NCBI RefSeq assembly: GCF_039539525.1
Contig: NZ_BAABDH010000039.1
Span: forward strand, 1-64,000
Direction of reading: 5' to 3'
Source: Hymenobacter algoricola
GTDB taxonomy: Bacteria > Bacteroidota > Bacteroidia > Cytophagales > Hymenobacteraceae
Length of the DNA: 64,000 nt
Of this stretch, positions 41,812 to 50,079 are shown piece after piece (positions within the stretch are counted from its first letter, which is position 1; every line of letters starts with the position of its first letter). The position numbers and the translations under genes are program-made. The notes beneath the pieces are model-generated. The model did not search any database and was not told the origin of the DNA. It saw nothing but the letters and a program-made list of their open reading frames with translations.

Positions 41812-42189
41812 ATGGCTTACGACGACGACGCTACCAAAACGCCCCGCAACGACAGTATTGTCGGCAACCTGATGGGTTACCTCGACACGCGCATTGATCT
41901 GGTGCGCCTCGAAACCCAGGAAAAAGTAAAAAACGCCTTCGTGGGCACCGTCCACGGCGCGGCCATGGGCCTGTTTGGACTGCTGTTCCTTATTTTCCTG
42001 AGCATCTTCGCCGGCCTGGCCCTCAACAGTGCCCTGGACAGTCCCTACTGGGGCTTTGGCATTGTGGCGGGCTTCTATCTGGTACTGCTGATCATCTTCC
42101 TGGTAGGAGTTGACAAGAAGCTCTTCCAGGGCATTGCCGACAAGCTGCTGAACAACACCATTTACAAATCTGACAAACGTCAAGCATAA
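41812..42189 (+). CDS. Phage holin superfamily (PF07332-like) membrane protein
   Basis: A 125-residue protein from the ATG at 41812. An N-terminal amphipathic region (LDTRIDLVRLETQEK) and two membrane helices (about 47-67 and 78-98) match the 'phage holin family protein' group that is common in bacterial chromosomes and unrelated to lysis in most cases. It lies 8 bases before the next gene, so the holin-like gene, the orphan gene and GGGPS probably form one operon. Confidence 0.8.
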   Translation: MAYDDDATKTPRNDSIVGNLMGYLDTRIDLVRLETQEKVKNAFVGTVHGAAMGLFGLLFLIFLSIFAGLALNSALDSPYWGFGIVAGFYLVLLIIFLVGVDKKLFQGIADKLLNNTIYKSDKRQA

Positions 42190-42197
42190 CCTGACTT

Positions 42198-42971
42198 ATG
42201 GCTGAGCTGCACAATCCCCTGTTTGAGGATGAGAAGGAATTTCTGGAGCGCCAGAAGCTCGAGTACGAGCGGGCCCTGCTGGGCGACGTAGACCAAATCA
42301 AGGAAAAAGGGCAGCAGGTTGGCAAGTATGCGCTGATCGGGGCGGGCCTGGCCGGGAGCGTATGGCTGATTGCCAAAGCCTTCAGCAAGAAGAAACCCCG
42401 CTTCGACGATGAGGAAGACCACGAGGCGGAGTATCTGCGCCACCAGCAGCCGGCCCGATCCAAGAAGAAAACCCACAAAGGCGCGCACTTCGCCCAGCTC
42501 CACACCGACGTCGACACGGCCGTAGCCGACGACCTGGGCTTTGGGGCCGGACAGCACCAGTACGATCGGGGCCGCACCGCCCCCACCCACGAGCGGGCGC
42601 ACCTGGCCCACGACGTGTACCACACCGACTCGGCCGACCCGTTTGCCTCCCAGCCCGTGTGGCGGCGCGAATCCAACACCACGCCGGCTCCTTACCAGGC
42701 GGCGGCCAATCAAAAGCCCTCATCGGAAGCGGCCAACCTGGCGGCATCGGCCCTGCAGTCGTTTCTGCAGTCTGATACCGGCAAAATGTTGATTGCACAG
42801 GTTTCGGCCGTGCTCATGGCTTACGTGGCCAAAAAAGTCGGGGAATATTTACCTATGATCAAAAATCCCGACCTTGCGACTTCTCCCGCCTACACTACCT
42901 CGGAGCCGGAGACCAAGGATATCGACTTTACGTACCACGAAGAAGCGGATGCGCCTCACAAGCCTCTATGA
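42198..42971 (+). CDS. Uncharacterised protein with two hydrophobic segments
   Basis: A 257-residue protein without a recognised family. An acidic helical N-terminus (residues 1-40) leads into a short hydrophobic helix (about 44-62, YALIGAGLAGSVWLIAKAF), a His/Asp-rich polar middle (70-170) and a second hydrophobic helix near 200-225. It starts 8 bases after the holin-like gene and overlaps GGGPS by 23 bases, so it is made with both. The arrangement resembles small proteins co-encoded with holin-superfamily proteins in Bacteroidota, though that is an impression. Confidence 0.65.
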   Translation: MAELHNPLFEDEKEFLERQKLEYERALLGDVDQIKEKGQQVGKYALIGAGLAGSVWLIAKAFSKKKPRFDDEEDHEAEYLRHQQPARSKKKTHKGAHFAQLHTDVDTAVADDLGFGAGQHQYDRGRTAPTHERAHLAHDVYHTDSADPFASQPVWRRESNTTPAPYQAAANQKPSSEAANLAASALQSFLQSDTGKMLIAQVSAVLMAYVAKKVGEYLPMIKNPDLATSPAYTTSEPETKDIDFTYHEEADAPHKPL

Positions 42972-43719
42972 AACCCTAAGTAAGCGTCGGGCGCGCGGCC
43001 AGAAATCCCTGGCCGTGCTCCTCGACCCTGACAACCTGGATGAGGCGGGCTGCCGGCATTTGCTGCAGCTGAGCGAAACCCACGCAGTAGATTACTTTTT
43101 TATGGGCGGCAGCCTGGTGACGACCGCTCGCCAGGCGTCGCTCATTCGTTTGATCAAGAGCCTGAGTGCCATTCCGGTGCTGCTCTTTCCCAGCCACAGC
43201 CTCCACCTCGACACCCAGGCCGACGGCATCTTGCTGTTGTCGCTGATTTCGGGACGCAACCCCGATTTTCTGATTGGCCAGCACGTCATAGCGGCCCCGC
43301 TGCTGCGGGCCAGCAACCTGCAGATCCTGCCCACCGGCTACATGCTCGTGGATACGGGTCGGCAGACTACGGCCAGCTACATGAGCGGCACTACGCCCCT
43401 GCCCTACGACAAGCCCGGTATTGCGGCCTGCACGGCCATGGCCGGGGAACAGCTGGGCCTGCGCCTGATGTACCTCGACGGGGGCAGCGGCGCCATGTAT
43501 CCGGTGTCGCCGCCCATGATTCGGGCCGTGCGCCAGGCCGTTGACGTTCCCCTTATCGTTGGCGGCGGCATCAACACCGCCGAAAAAGCCCATGCAACCC
43601 TGACCGCCGGAGCAGACGTTATTGTCGTAGGCAATCAGATTGAGAAAGCCCCGGAATTTCTGGGGGAAGCCGCCCGGGTAGTCCGCACTTTTAATGCCGT
43701 GCTGGAAAGCACAATCTGA
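42949..43719 (+). CDS. Geranylgeranylglyceryl/heptaprenylglyceryl phosphate synthase family protein
   Basis: A 256-residue TIM-barrel enzyme of the GGGPS/PcrB family: AVLLDPDN near the N-terminus (phosphate/Mg site), FMGGSLVTT, the active-site ILPTGYMLVD, MYLDGGSG, and the C-terminal phosphate loops PLIVGGGINT and ADVIVVGNQIEK. It transfers a prenyl chain to sn-glycerol-1-phosphate. In archaea this makes ether lipids; in Bacteroidota the product and use are uncertain. The ATG at 42949 lies inside the preceding gene, so translation is probably coupled. Confidence 0.9.
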   Translation: MRLTSLYETLSKRRARGQKSLAVLLDPDNLDEAGCRHLLQLSETHAVDYFFMGGSLVTTARQASLIRLIKSLSAIPVLLFPSHSLHLDTQADGILLLSLISGRNPDFLIGQHVIAAPLLRASNLQILPTGYMLVDTGRQTTASYMSGTTPLPYDKPGIAACTAMAGEQLGLRLMYLDGGSGAMYPVSPPMIRAVRQAVDVPLIVGGGINTAEKAHATLTAGADVIVVGNQIEKAPEFLGEAARVVRTFNAVLESTI

Positions 43720-43741
43720 CCCCGGACAGCACTCCCGGATA

Positions 43742-43821
43742 GGCACACCACTGACAACAGCAGCGGCTCCTCAGATGAGGAGCCGCTGCTGTTGTCAGTG
43801 GTGTGCCCAATGTATTTGGGC
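43742..43821. repeat. Perfect 31-bp palindrome plus second small hairpin between convergent genes
   Basis: Arms at 43742-43772 and 43777-43807 are perfect 31-base inverse copies around a 4-base centre. A second hairpin follows at 43805-43821 (GCCCAA / TTGGGC). Neither is followed by a T run. Their place between convergent GGGPS and AraC genes suggests transcription termination for both strands, but the stem is far longer than other terminators here. Confidence 0.9.
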
Positions 43822-43831
43822 GAGGCCGGGA

Positions 43832-44755
43832 CTAGATGTTCATGGCCGATTCACGGCGGCGCATTTTGCCGGCCGGAATCCCGAACATCATCTTGAAACG
43901 GCGGCAGAAGTAAGCGGTGTCCTTGTAGCCCACTTCCTTGCCGATGTCGCGGATGCTTTTCTTGGTAGTACGGAGCAGGAATACGGCCCGCTCCATGCGC
44001 TGGTACTCGATATAGTCCTGGGGGTTGATGCCGGTCAGCATCTTGAAGTACTGGCCCACGTAGTCCTCGCTCACATTGGCCACGCTCGACAGAACTTTGT
44101 TCGACAGGTCGCCACCGATGTTCTCCTTGATGTAGTTGAACAGGTCAATCAGGCGCGGGTCTTTGAAGTAGGTGCTGTTGGTGGCCAGCTGCTCCACAAA
44201 CATCTTGTTTTTGAGGATGTAGCGCACGATTTCCACCACAATGTTCTCGGTGTAAATCGTGATGAGCCGCTCCCGGCCGGGCAGCTCCTGCATGCTCTCC
44301 TCCACCACCTTGATGACCAAATTGGCCAGCTTGGAGTTGCCGGTGATCAGGAAGGCCGGCACGTCGAGCGAGGCAAAGAAGTTCACCGAGTCGAAGACCT
44401 TGGCCTCGAAGCTCACGAAGCTGTGGCTTTCCTCGGCGTCGCCGATCAGGTCGAGGTCGGCGTTGGAGTGGAAGAACTTGTCCTTGTTGCTGATCAGGTC
44501 GTCGTTGGTGATGCTTTTGCCCGCCGATTCGCCATAGCTCACCTTGGTGGCCCGGCCGCCGGGAATAAACAGCATCTCTCCTTCTTCTACCACATGCTCC
44601 TCGTCGCCGAAGGCCACGCGGCCCTTATGCAGCAAGATGAGGTTGTTGCCGACATCATAATAATTGCGGACGGTAAACGGCTGCTGCAGAACCAGATTCT
44701 TGGCCTTGATGTAACGAACACCGAGGGATTCGATGACTTTATTGTAATCTTCCAT
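43832..44755 (-). CDS. AraC family transcriptional regulator
   Basis: A 307-residue protein. An N-terminal cupin-like sensing region (LILLHKGRVAFGDEEH, EEGEMLFIPGG) is followed by a helical region and a C-terminal double helix-turn-helix of the AraC type (about 215-300), with the conserved IRDIGKEVGYKDTAYFCRRFKMMFG. Target genes and ligand are unknown. It is divergent from nothing close; the next gene upstream is the acyl-CoA dehydrogenase on the same strand, past its terminator. Confidence 0.9.
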   Translation of the reverse strand: MEDYNKVIESLGVRYIKAKNLVLQQPFTVRNYYDVGNNLILLHKGRVAFGDEEHVVEEGEMLFIPGGRATKVSYGESAGKSITNDDLISNKDKFFHSNADLDLIGDAEESHSFVSFEAKVFDSVNFFASLDVPAFLITGNSKLANLVIKVVEESMQELPGRERLITIYTENIVVEIVRYILKNKMFVEQLATNSTYFKDPRLIDLFNYIKENIGGDLSNKVLSSVANVSEDYVGQYFKMLTGINPQDYIEYQRMERAVFLLRTTKKSIRDIGKEVGYKDTAYFCRRFKMMFGIPAGKMRRRESAMNI

Positions 44756-44845
44756 ATTCCGGGGGTGGTTAGGGTGCTAGGTTGGTACCGGGTAGATAGG
44801 AGTCCGGACTTAGACAATGCAAAATAACATATAAAAATTCACAAA

Positions 44846-44880
44846 AACGAAAAACCCAGCCAAAAAATGGCTGGGTTAAA
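44846..44880 (-). terminator. Terminator after the acyl-CoA dehydrogenase gene
   Basis: Stem AACCCAGCCA / TGGCTGGGTT with a 5-base loop; on the minus strand it is followed by TTTTCGTTTTT. Confidence 0.85.
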
Positions 44881-44913
44881 TGCAATGATTCTGACTTTTA
44901 GGCTATTCGGAAA

Positions 44914-46053
44914 TTATTTGAGCAATTCCCGAGAGATTACAATTTTCTGAATCTCTGACGTTCCCTCGTAAATCTGGGTAATCTTGGCGTCGCGCATCAT
45001 GCGCTCCACGTGGAATTCCTTAACAAAACCATATCCGCCGTGGATCTGCACGGCTTCAACGGCCGTGTCCATCGCCGTTTTGGAAGCAAACAGCTTGGCC
45101 ATGGCCCCGGACTTGGCGTAGTCCAGATGCTGGTCCTTGTCGTTGGCGGCCTGCAGGCAGAGCAGGCGGGCAGCATCGATGTTGGTTGCCATGTCGGCCA
45201 GCTTGAACTGGATAGCCTGATGCTTGGAAATCTCCACCCCAAAGGCTTTGCGCTCTTTCGAGTACTTCAAAGACAGCTCGAGAGCCCCGGAAGCAATGCC
45301 CAGCGCCTGGGCAGCAATGCCGATCCGGCCGCCGGCCAGCACCTGCATGGCGAACTTGAAGCCGAAGCCATCTTCGCCGATGCGGTTTTCCTTGGGCACC
45401 TTCACGTCGGTGAACATCAGCGAGTGCGTATCGGAGCCACGGATACCGAGCTTGTTCTCCTTGTTGCCAATCACAAAACCGGGCATATCCTTCTCTACGA
45501 TCAGTACGTTGATGCCGCGGTGCTTCAACTCAGGATTGGTTTGGGCAACGACCAGATAGACCGAGGCCGAGCTGCCGTTGGTAATCCAGTTTTTGGTGCC
45601 GTTGAGCAGGTAATGGTCGCCTTTATCCTCGGCGGTGGTCCGCTGCATGGTGGCGTCCGACCCTGCTTCGGGCTCCGACAGAGCAAATGCCCCGATCATT
45701 TCGCCGGTGGTGAGCTTGGTCAGGTATTTCTGCTTCTGCTCCTCGCTGCCGTACTTTTCCAGGCCCCAGCATACCAGCGAGTTATTCACCGACATGATGA
45801 CGGAGCAGGAAGCATCCACCTTACTGATTTCCTCCATGGCCAGCACGTACGACACGGTATCCATGCCGCCGCCGCCGTATTCCGGGCTCACCATCATGCC
45901 CATGAAGCCCAGCTCGCCCATCTTCTTGATTTGCTCGGTGGGAAACTTCTGGTGCTCGTCGCGCTCAATAACTCCGGCCCACAGCTCACTCTGAGCAAAA
46001 TCACGGGCGGCCGCCTGCACGGCGAGTTGTTCTTCGGTGAGTTGGAAATCCAT
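44914..46053 (-). CDS. Acyl-CoA dehydrogenase
   Basis: A 379-residue FAD enzyme of fatty-acid beta-oxidation, from the ATG at 46053 that starts MDFQLTEEQ. Family marks: MEEISKVDAS, GAFALSEPEAGSDAT (the FAD/substrate loop), ITNGSSASVYLVVAQT and the C-terminal VEAVQIHGGYGFVKEFHVERMMRDAKITQIYEGTSEIQ region (quoted in part here as HGGYGF and YEGTSEIQ), which contains the catalytic-base Glu in YEGT. Chain-length specificity is not evident. It is monocistronic. Confidence 0.93.
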   Translation of the reverse strand: MDFQLTEEQLAVQAAARDFAQSELWAGVIERDEHQKFPTEQIKKMGELGFMGMMVSPEYGGGGMDTVSYVLAMEEISKVDASCSVIMSVNNSLVCWGLEKYGSEEQKQKYLTKLTTGEMIGAFALSEPEAGSDATMQRTTAEDKGDHYLLNGTKNWITNGSSASVYLVVAQTNPELKHRGINVLIVEKDMPGFVIGNKENKLGIRGSDTHSLMFTDVKVPKENRIGEDGFGFKFAMQVLAGGRIGIAAQALGIASGALELSLKYSKERKAFGVEISKHQAIQFKLADMATNIDAARLLCLQAANDKDQHLDYAKSGAMAKLFASKTAMDTAVEAVQIHGGYGFVKEFHVERMMRDAKITQIYEGTSEIQKIVISRELLK

Positions 46054-46371
46054 ACGGGAAAACTTGGGTGGGAATGAATAGGGGTCGCTGGGGCAGCGGA
46101 GAAGACTGTGACTCAAAATTAAGCCGGCAAGCGCGCAGAATAAGCAAACAGCCCGGATTTTTTCCGATTCCTGCCTAATTTCGGTGCTTGGCTCTAGCTG
46201 AGAAGGAAAATTAAGGCACTTTTGTTTTCGGGGTTCAGGCCCGCGAAACCCGCATTGCTACGCCCCGCTGGCAGCCTAGTATACACCGCAGAACCTACCG
46301 CCGGCTTTTGCAAAAGTCGCTGCTCCGGTGGCCCTGAGCAGCGGCTTCTGGTTTACCGAGCAATGGAACGG
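46054..46371. other. Spacer between acyl-CoA dehydrogenase and peptidase genes
   Basis: No reading frame is supported. The right part holds the peptidase terminator at 46314-46347; the rest shows no repeat or consensus promoter I could place confidently. Confidence 0.5.
46314..46347 (-). terminator. Terminator after the zinc metallopeptidase gene
   Basis: Twelve-pair stem (AAGCCGCTGCTC / GAGCAGCGACTT on the minus strand, one G-U), 10-base loop and a TTTT run, 25 bases after the stop codon. Confidence 0.75.
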
Positions 46372-47070
46372 CTAGCGCCGGTCGCGGCCGCCCATGAAAA
46401 TACTCACGTAGTAGAGCAGCGTAGCCAGGGAGCTGATGGCCGCTACCACGTACGTCATGGCGGCCCACCACAGTGCGTCTTTGGCCATGGCGTGCTCCTG
46501 GGTAGTGACGATACCACGCTTATCAATCCAGGCCAGGGCCCGACGGCTGGCATCGAACTCGACGGGCAGCGTGACAAAGCTAAACAGCGTGGTGAGTGAG
46601 AACAGGGCAATGCCCACGCCCAGCGGAATCATGCTGGTGCGCAGCAGGAGCACGCCGGCAATCAGAATCCAGGGCATGTAGGTGGCAACGCCGCTGAGCA
46701 TGGGCACCATGGCCGAGCGAAACTGCAGCATACTGTAGGCCGTGGCGTGCTGCACGGCGTGGCCGCACTCGTGAGAGGCTACGGCCGCGGCGGCCGCGCT
46801 CCGCTCCTCGTACACGGACTCGCTGAGGTTGACGGTTTTATCGGCCGGGTTGTAGTGGTCGGTGAGGCGGCCTTCGGCGGAGATAACCCGCACGTCGGTG
46901 ATGCCGTGGTCGGCGAGCATGAGCTCGGCAATCTGCCGGCCGGTCAGGCCCGACTGCAGACCAACTTTGGCGTACTCGCTGAATTTGCTGCGCAGACGCC
47001 ACTGAATGAGCCAGCTTATGCCCATCATCACAAAGATGAGGATCATCACCGGACTTGAACTGAAATGCAT
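46372..47070 (-). CDS. Zinc metallopeptidase, YugP family
   Basis: A 232-residue membrane protease. The zinc-binding HECGH lies at residues 100-104 in SHECGHAVQHATAY, followed by several membrane helices (125-175 and near the C-terminus) and a LPVEFDASRRALAW segment typical of YugP (PF04298). Located in the inner membrane; the substrate is unknown. It is the last gene in the minus-strand run of flippase-like, rfaE2-like and peptidase genes, 10 bases downstream of the adenylyltransferase. Confidence 0.88.
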   Translation of the reverse strand: MHFSSSPVMILIFVMMGISWLIQWRLRSKFSEYAKVGLQSGLTGRQIAELMLADHGITDVRVISAEGRLTDHYNPADKTVNLSESVYEERSAAAAAVASHECGHAVQHATAYSMLQFRSAMVPMLSGVATYMPWILIAGVLLLRTSMIPLGVGIALFSLTTLFSFVTLPVEFDASRRALAWIDKRGIVTTQEHAMAKDALWWAAMTYVVAAISSLATLLYYVSIFMGGRDRR

Positions 47071-47080
47071 AGTGAAGTTG

Positions 47081-47566
47081 CTAAGAGGTGAAAAGACGCT
47101 GAACGCGCTCCACGATACCGGTCGTGCTGTAGCCAGCTACGAGCGGTACGGTGAGCACCTGCCCACCATTCTCCAACACCAACTCGTGGCCTACAATTCC
47201 ACTGATCGGATAGTCGTCGCCCTTCACCAGAATGTCGGGTTTGACCAGCGTAATCAGTTCCAGCGGCGTCGGCTCATCGAAGAGCACTACGGCATCAACA
47301 AACAAAAGGGACGCCAGGATGCGGGCCCGTGACAATTCGTCCTGGAGCGGCCGGCCGGGTTTGAGGCGGCTCACCGATGAGTCGGTATTGAGCCCTACGA
47401 CGAGGGCGTCGCCGAGGTGGCGGGCCTTTTCCAGGTAGTCGACGTGGCCGAGGTGAAGCAAATCGAAGCAGCCGTTGGTAAAGACCACCTTGCGGCCCTG
47501 CGCCTGCCACTGCGCCACAACGGGCAGCAGGGCTTCGCGGCTGAGAATCTTGTCTTTACTCCACAT
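47081..47566 (-). CDS. rfaE2: D-glycero-beta-D-manno-heptose 1-phosphate adenylyltransferase
   Basis: A 161-residue nucleotidyltransferase that makes ADP-heptose from heptose-1-phosphate and ATP for LPS core. The HxGH-type motif is in GCFDLLHLGHVDYL, and SRARILASLLFVD and LVKGDDY follow as in the C-terminal domain of HldE. The kinase domain (HldE N-part) is absent, so the kinase should be encoded elsewhere. The start overlaps the flippase-like gene by 11 bases, so the two are translationally coupled. Confidence 0.88.
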   Translation of the reverse strand: MWSKDKILSREALLPVVAQWQAQGRKVVFTNGCFDLLHLGHVDYLEKARHLGDALVVGLNTDSSVSRLKPGRPLQDELSRARILASLLFVDAVVLFDEPTPLELITLVKPDILVKGDDYPISGIVGHELVLENGGQVLTVPLVAGYSTTGIVERVQRLFTS

Positions 47567-48605
47567 GGGTTGGGGCCACCAGGGCCGGTTCGGTAGCTAG
47601 CTGCCGCAATGTCCGGCCCGACTTGAGCATGCTGGCCACGAAGCTGATACCGCCCATGAGTACCACGAGCAGCGTTTGGGCGCCGTGCACCACCAGGGCG
47701 TAGGCAATACCGGCCTCCTTCGAGACGCCGTACACCAGCAGAATTCCCTGCACCATGATGTGGAACGGCCCGATGCCGCCGGCTACCGGGGCCGCCATAC
47801 CGAAGGCGCCGAAGGTAAGCACGGCTAAACCCGCCCGCATATCCAGCGAATAGGTGGCCGGAAAGCACTTGAAGGCCAAGTAATCCATCAGGTAATACAC
47901 CGCCCAGGTGAAGAAGGTGTGGAACAGGAACAGCGCCTTGTTCTTCATCTTCAACACGCTGAACACGCCCGCCAGCAGTCCTTTCACAAAGACCATTACT
48001 TTGTTGAACAAGGCATTCTGGCGGAGCCGCTCCAGATTCCGGAACAGCGCATAGGCCAACCCGAGCAGCAGCAGCAGGGCAATGGCGGCGGCCACCAGCA
48101 GCGGCGTTCGGTTGCGGGCCAGCTCATCGTAGCGCGCCCCCAGCACGTTATCGGTTACGAACGACCAGAACGTGTTAAAGTCCAGCAGCAGCGTGCTGCC
48201 CAGCAGCAGCAGCAGCATCAGCACGTCGATTACCCGCTCGGTGACGACCGTGCCCAGGGCAATCTGCACCGGCACTTTGTTGGTGCGCTGCAGCACGGAG
48301 CAGCGAATGACTTCCCCCATACGTGGCAGCACCAGATTGGCCAGGTTACCCACCATACTGGCGTGGTACACATCCCAGAGCCCAACCTTATGCCCCGCAG
48401 CATCGAGCTGCATCTTCCAGCGGTAGGCCCGGCTGAAATAGCCCAGTACTGACAGCACCATGGTGGCCAAAAGCCACGTGTAGTCGGCCTCGCGCATGTG
48501 CCGGCCAATGCTGCTCAGGTCTTGGCCCTGCACGGCGTACCACATCAGCAGGCCCGAAACGGACAGCAGCAACGCGTATTTCAGGATATTAAACAGTGTC
48601 TTCAT
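47556..48605 (-). CDS. Lysylphosphatidylglycerol synthase TM region / flippase-like protein
   Basis: A 349-residue polytopic membrane protein with about eight helices of the UPF0104/MprF-flippase type. Family marks include LLATMVLSVLGYFSRAYRWK and VGNLANLVLPRMGEVIRC (the conserved N-x-x-P-x-R-x-G-E-x-x-R pattern). Likely a lipid flippase-like transporter; lipid identity is unknown. It overlaps the heptose adenylyltransferase gene, so a role in glycolipid or LPS handling is an attractive guess. Confidence 0.85.
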   Translation of the reverse strand: MKTLFNILKYALLLSVSGLLMWYAVQGQDLSSIGRHMREADYTWLLATMVLSVLGYFSRAYRWKMQLDAAGHKVGLWDVYHASMVGNLANLVLPRMGEVIRCSVLQRTNKVPVQIALGTVVTERVIDVLMLLLLLGSTLLLDFNTFWSFVTDNVLGARYDELARNRTPLLVAAAIALLLLLGLAYALFRNLERLRQNALFNKVMVFVKGLLAGVFSVLKMKNKALFLFHTFFTWAVYYLMDYLAFKCFPATYSLDMRAGLAVLTFGAFGMAAPVAGGIGPFHIMVQGILLVYGVSKEAGIAYALVVHGAQTLLVVLMGGISFVASMLKSGRTLRQLATEPALVAPTHVE

Positions 48606-48691
48606 GCAGAAGCAGAATGGGGCGGGCCCGCCAGCGGCGGGGAAGCGTGCAGGAATAAAAAGGCTTGTACGAAAGTGGCCGTCAAATGGCG

Positions 48692-49039
48692 CTACGCCAG
48701 CCGGTTGTGCTGATCGGGGAAGATAACCGTCGGCTTGTGGGCCCGGGCCTCGGCAAAGTCAATCAGGGCGTAGGAAATGATAATCACAATGTCGCCCACG
48801 GCGACGCGGCGGGCGGCGGGCCCGTTCAGGCACAGCGTACCGGTGCCCCGCTCTCCCCGGATGGTGTAGGTTTCGAATCGTTCCCCGTTGTTCACGTTCA
48901 CAATGGTCACTTTCTCGTTTTCTACCATGTTGGCCGCGTCCAGCAGGTCCTCATCAATAGTAACGCTGCCCACGTAATGCAGTTCGGCCTGGGTGACCTT
49001 GGCACGGTGGATTTTCGACTTGAGGACCTCGATATGCAT
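48692..49039 (-). CDS. panD: Aspartate 1-decarboxylase
   Basis: A 115-residue pro-enzyme that decarboxylates L-aspartate to beta-alanine for pantothenate synthesis. The self-cleavage site Gly-Ser is in LHYVGSVTIDE, where Ser becomes the pyruvoyl group. Further marks: GERGTGTLCLNGPAARR and IIISYA. It starts at the ATG at 49039. panC lies directly upstream on the same strand, about 70 bases away, with a -7 box between them, so panD may have its own promoter. Confidence 0.95.
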   Translation of the reverse strand: MHIEVLKSKIHRAKVTQAELHYVGSVTIDEDLLDAANMVENEKVTIVNVNNGERFETYTIRGERGTGTLCLNGPAARRVAVGDIVIIISYALIDFAEARAHKPTVIFPDQHNRLA

Positions 49040-49066
49040 AAGCTGAAAGAGCTGAATTTGGGCGCG

Positions 49067-49074
49067 CAAAGGTA
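49067..49074 (-). promoter_or_regulatory. Candidate -7 box for panD
   Basis: TACCTTTG followed by GCGC on the minus strand, 27 bases before the panD ATG. Confidence 0.5.
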
Positions 49075-49110
49075 GCTAAAACCGCCCGAACGCCGCATTG
49101 CTGGCCCGGC

Positions 49111-49962
49111 TCAGACCTGCACCACCAGATTGTCGATAAGCCGTACGCCCCCCAGGTAGGCCGCGACGCACAGCGCCACGGGCTGGCCCGGCTGCGCCAC
49201 GCCCACGAGCGGCTGCAAAGTACGGGCATCCACCACCGCAAAGTATTCGGGGGTAATAGCAGACTCGGCGGCAATCAGCCGGCTGCCCGCGCCCTGAGCC
49301 GCTTCGGCAGTCTGCCCAGCCGTTACCAGCCGGGCGCCAGCTTCCAGCGCGGCGTGCAGCCGGGGAGCCACGGCCCGGTCGTTGGCTGCCAGCCGCCGGT
49401 TGCGCGACGACATAGCCAGGCCATCGGCTTCACGCACCGTAGGAAAGGCCACCACTTCCAGATCGAACGACAAATCGGCGGTTAGCTGCCGGATGACCGC
49501 CACCTGCTGCAGGTCTTTTTGGCCGAAGTAGGCCCGGTGCGGCCGGCTCAGGTGAAACAGCTTGCTCACCACCGTGGCTACCCCGTTGAAGTGTCCCGGC
49601 CGGTGGGCGCCTTCCATGACCCGCTCCAGGGGCCCAAAGTCAAAGGTCAGCACAGTCGGCTGCGGATACATCTGCTCCACGGAAGGCAGAAACAGCGCGG
49701 TGCAGCCCGCCGGGGCCAGCAGCGCCGCGTCGGCTTCGGGCAGGCGGGGGTAGAGGCGGAAATCCTCGGGGTTATTGAACTGGGTCGGGTTGACGAAGAT
49801 GCTGACTACCACCACGTCGTTTTCCCGGGCGGCGGCGCGGACCAGCTGTAGGTGCCCTTCGTGGAGGGCCCCCATTGTGGGCACCAGGCCAATACGCTGA
49901 CCGGCCTGACGCCATTTTTCCGCCCGGGCTTGCAACTCCGCGGCCGCTTGCAGTATCTCCAT
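49111..49962 (-). CDS. panC: Pantoate-beta-alanine ligase
   Basis: A 283-residue enzyme that joins pantoate and beta-alanine with ATP. The adenylating motif is MGALHEGHLQLVRAA (HxGH type), with FVNPTQFN, YFGQKDLQQVAVIRQL and MSSRNRRL following, all standard in PanC. It uses the beta-alanine made by the panD product next door. It is divergent from the GT5 gene; the two ATGs are about 117 bases apart. Confidence 0.96.
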   Translation of the reverse strand: MEILQAAAELQARAEKWRQAGQRIGLVPTMGALHEGHLQLVRAAARENDVVVVSIFVNPTQFNNPEDFRLYPRLPEADAALLAPAGCTALFLPSVEQMYPQPTVLTFDFGPLERVMEGAHRPGHFNGVATVVSKLFHLSRPHRAYFGQKDLQQVAVIRQLTADLSFDLEVVAFPTVREADGLAMSSRNRRLAANDRAVAPRLHAALEAGARLVTAGQTAEAAQGAGSRLIAAESAITPEYFAVVDARTLQPLVGVAQPGQPVALCVAAYLGGVRLIDNLVVQV

Positions 49963-50001
49963 AAGTGAGTAGCCTGCGGAGGGGCCCGCAGGGGTGGTTG
50001 G

Positions 50002-50032
50002 TTGATATTTCGGTCAAAAATGCTTAATTTTG
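50002..50032 (+). promoter_or_regulatory. Promoter of the GT5-DUF4270 unit
   Basis: -33 TTG at 50002-50004, a 20-base spacer, and a -7 box TAATTTTG at 50025-50032. This is the best promoter match in the window. The GT5 ATG lies 47 bases further on. Confidence 0.75.
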
Positions 50033-50079
50033 TGCATCCCAAAGTGTTGCCCTTTCCCAATCATACCAACTTCCCCCTT

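Noticed and set aside
41812..42189. Prophage remnant suggested by a 'holin' gene
   Set aside because: The protein is of the chromosomal holin superfamily found widely in bacteria; no endolysin, integrase or phage structural gene is near.
46222..46599. Plus-strand 125-codon frame before the peptidase gene
   Set aside because: It overlaps the peptidase gene and its terminator, with no family resemblance.
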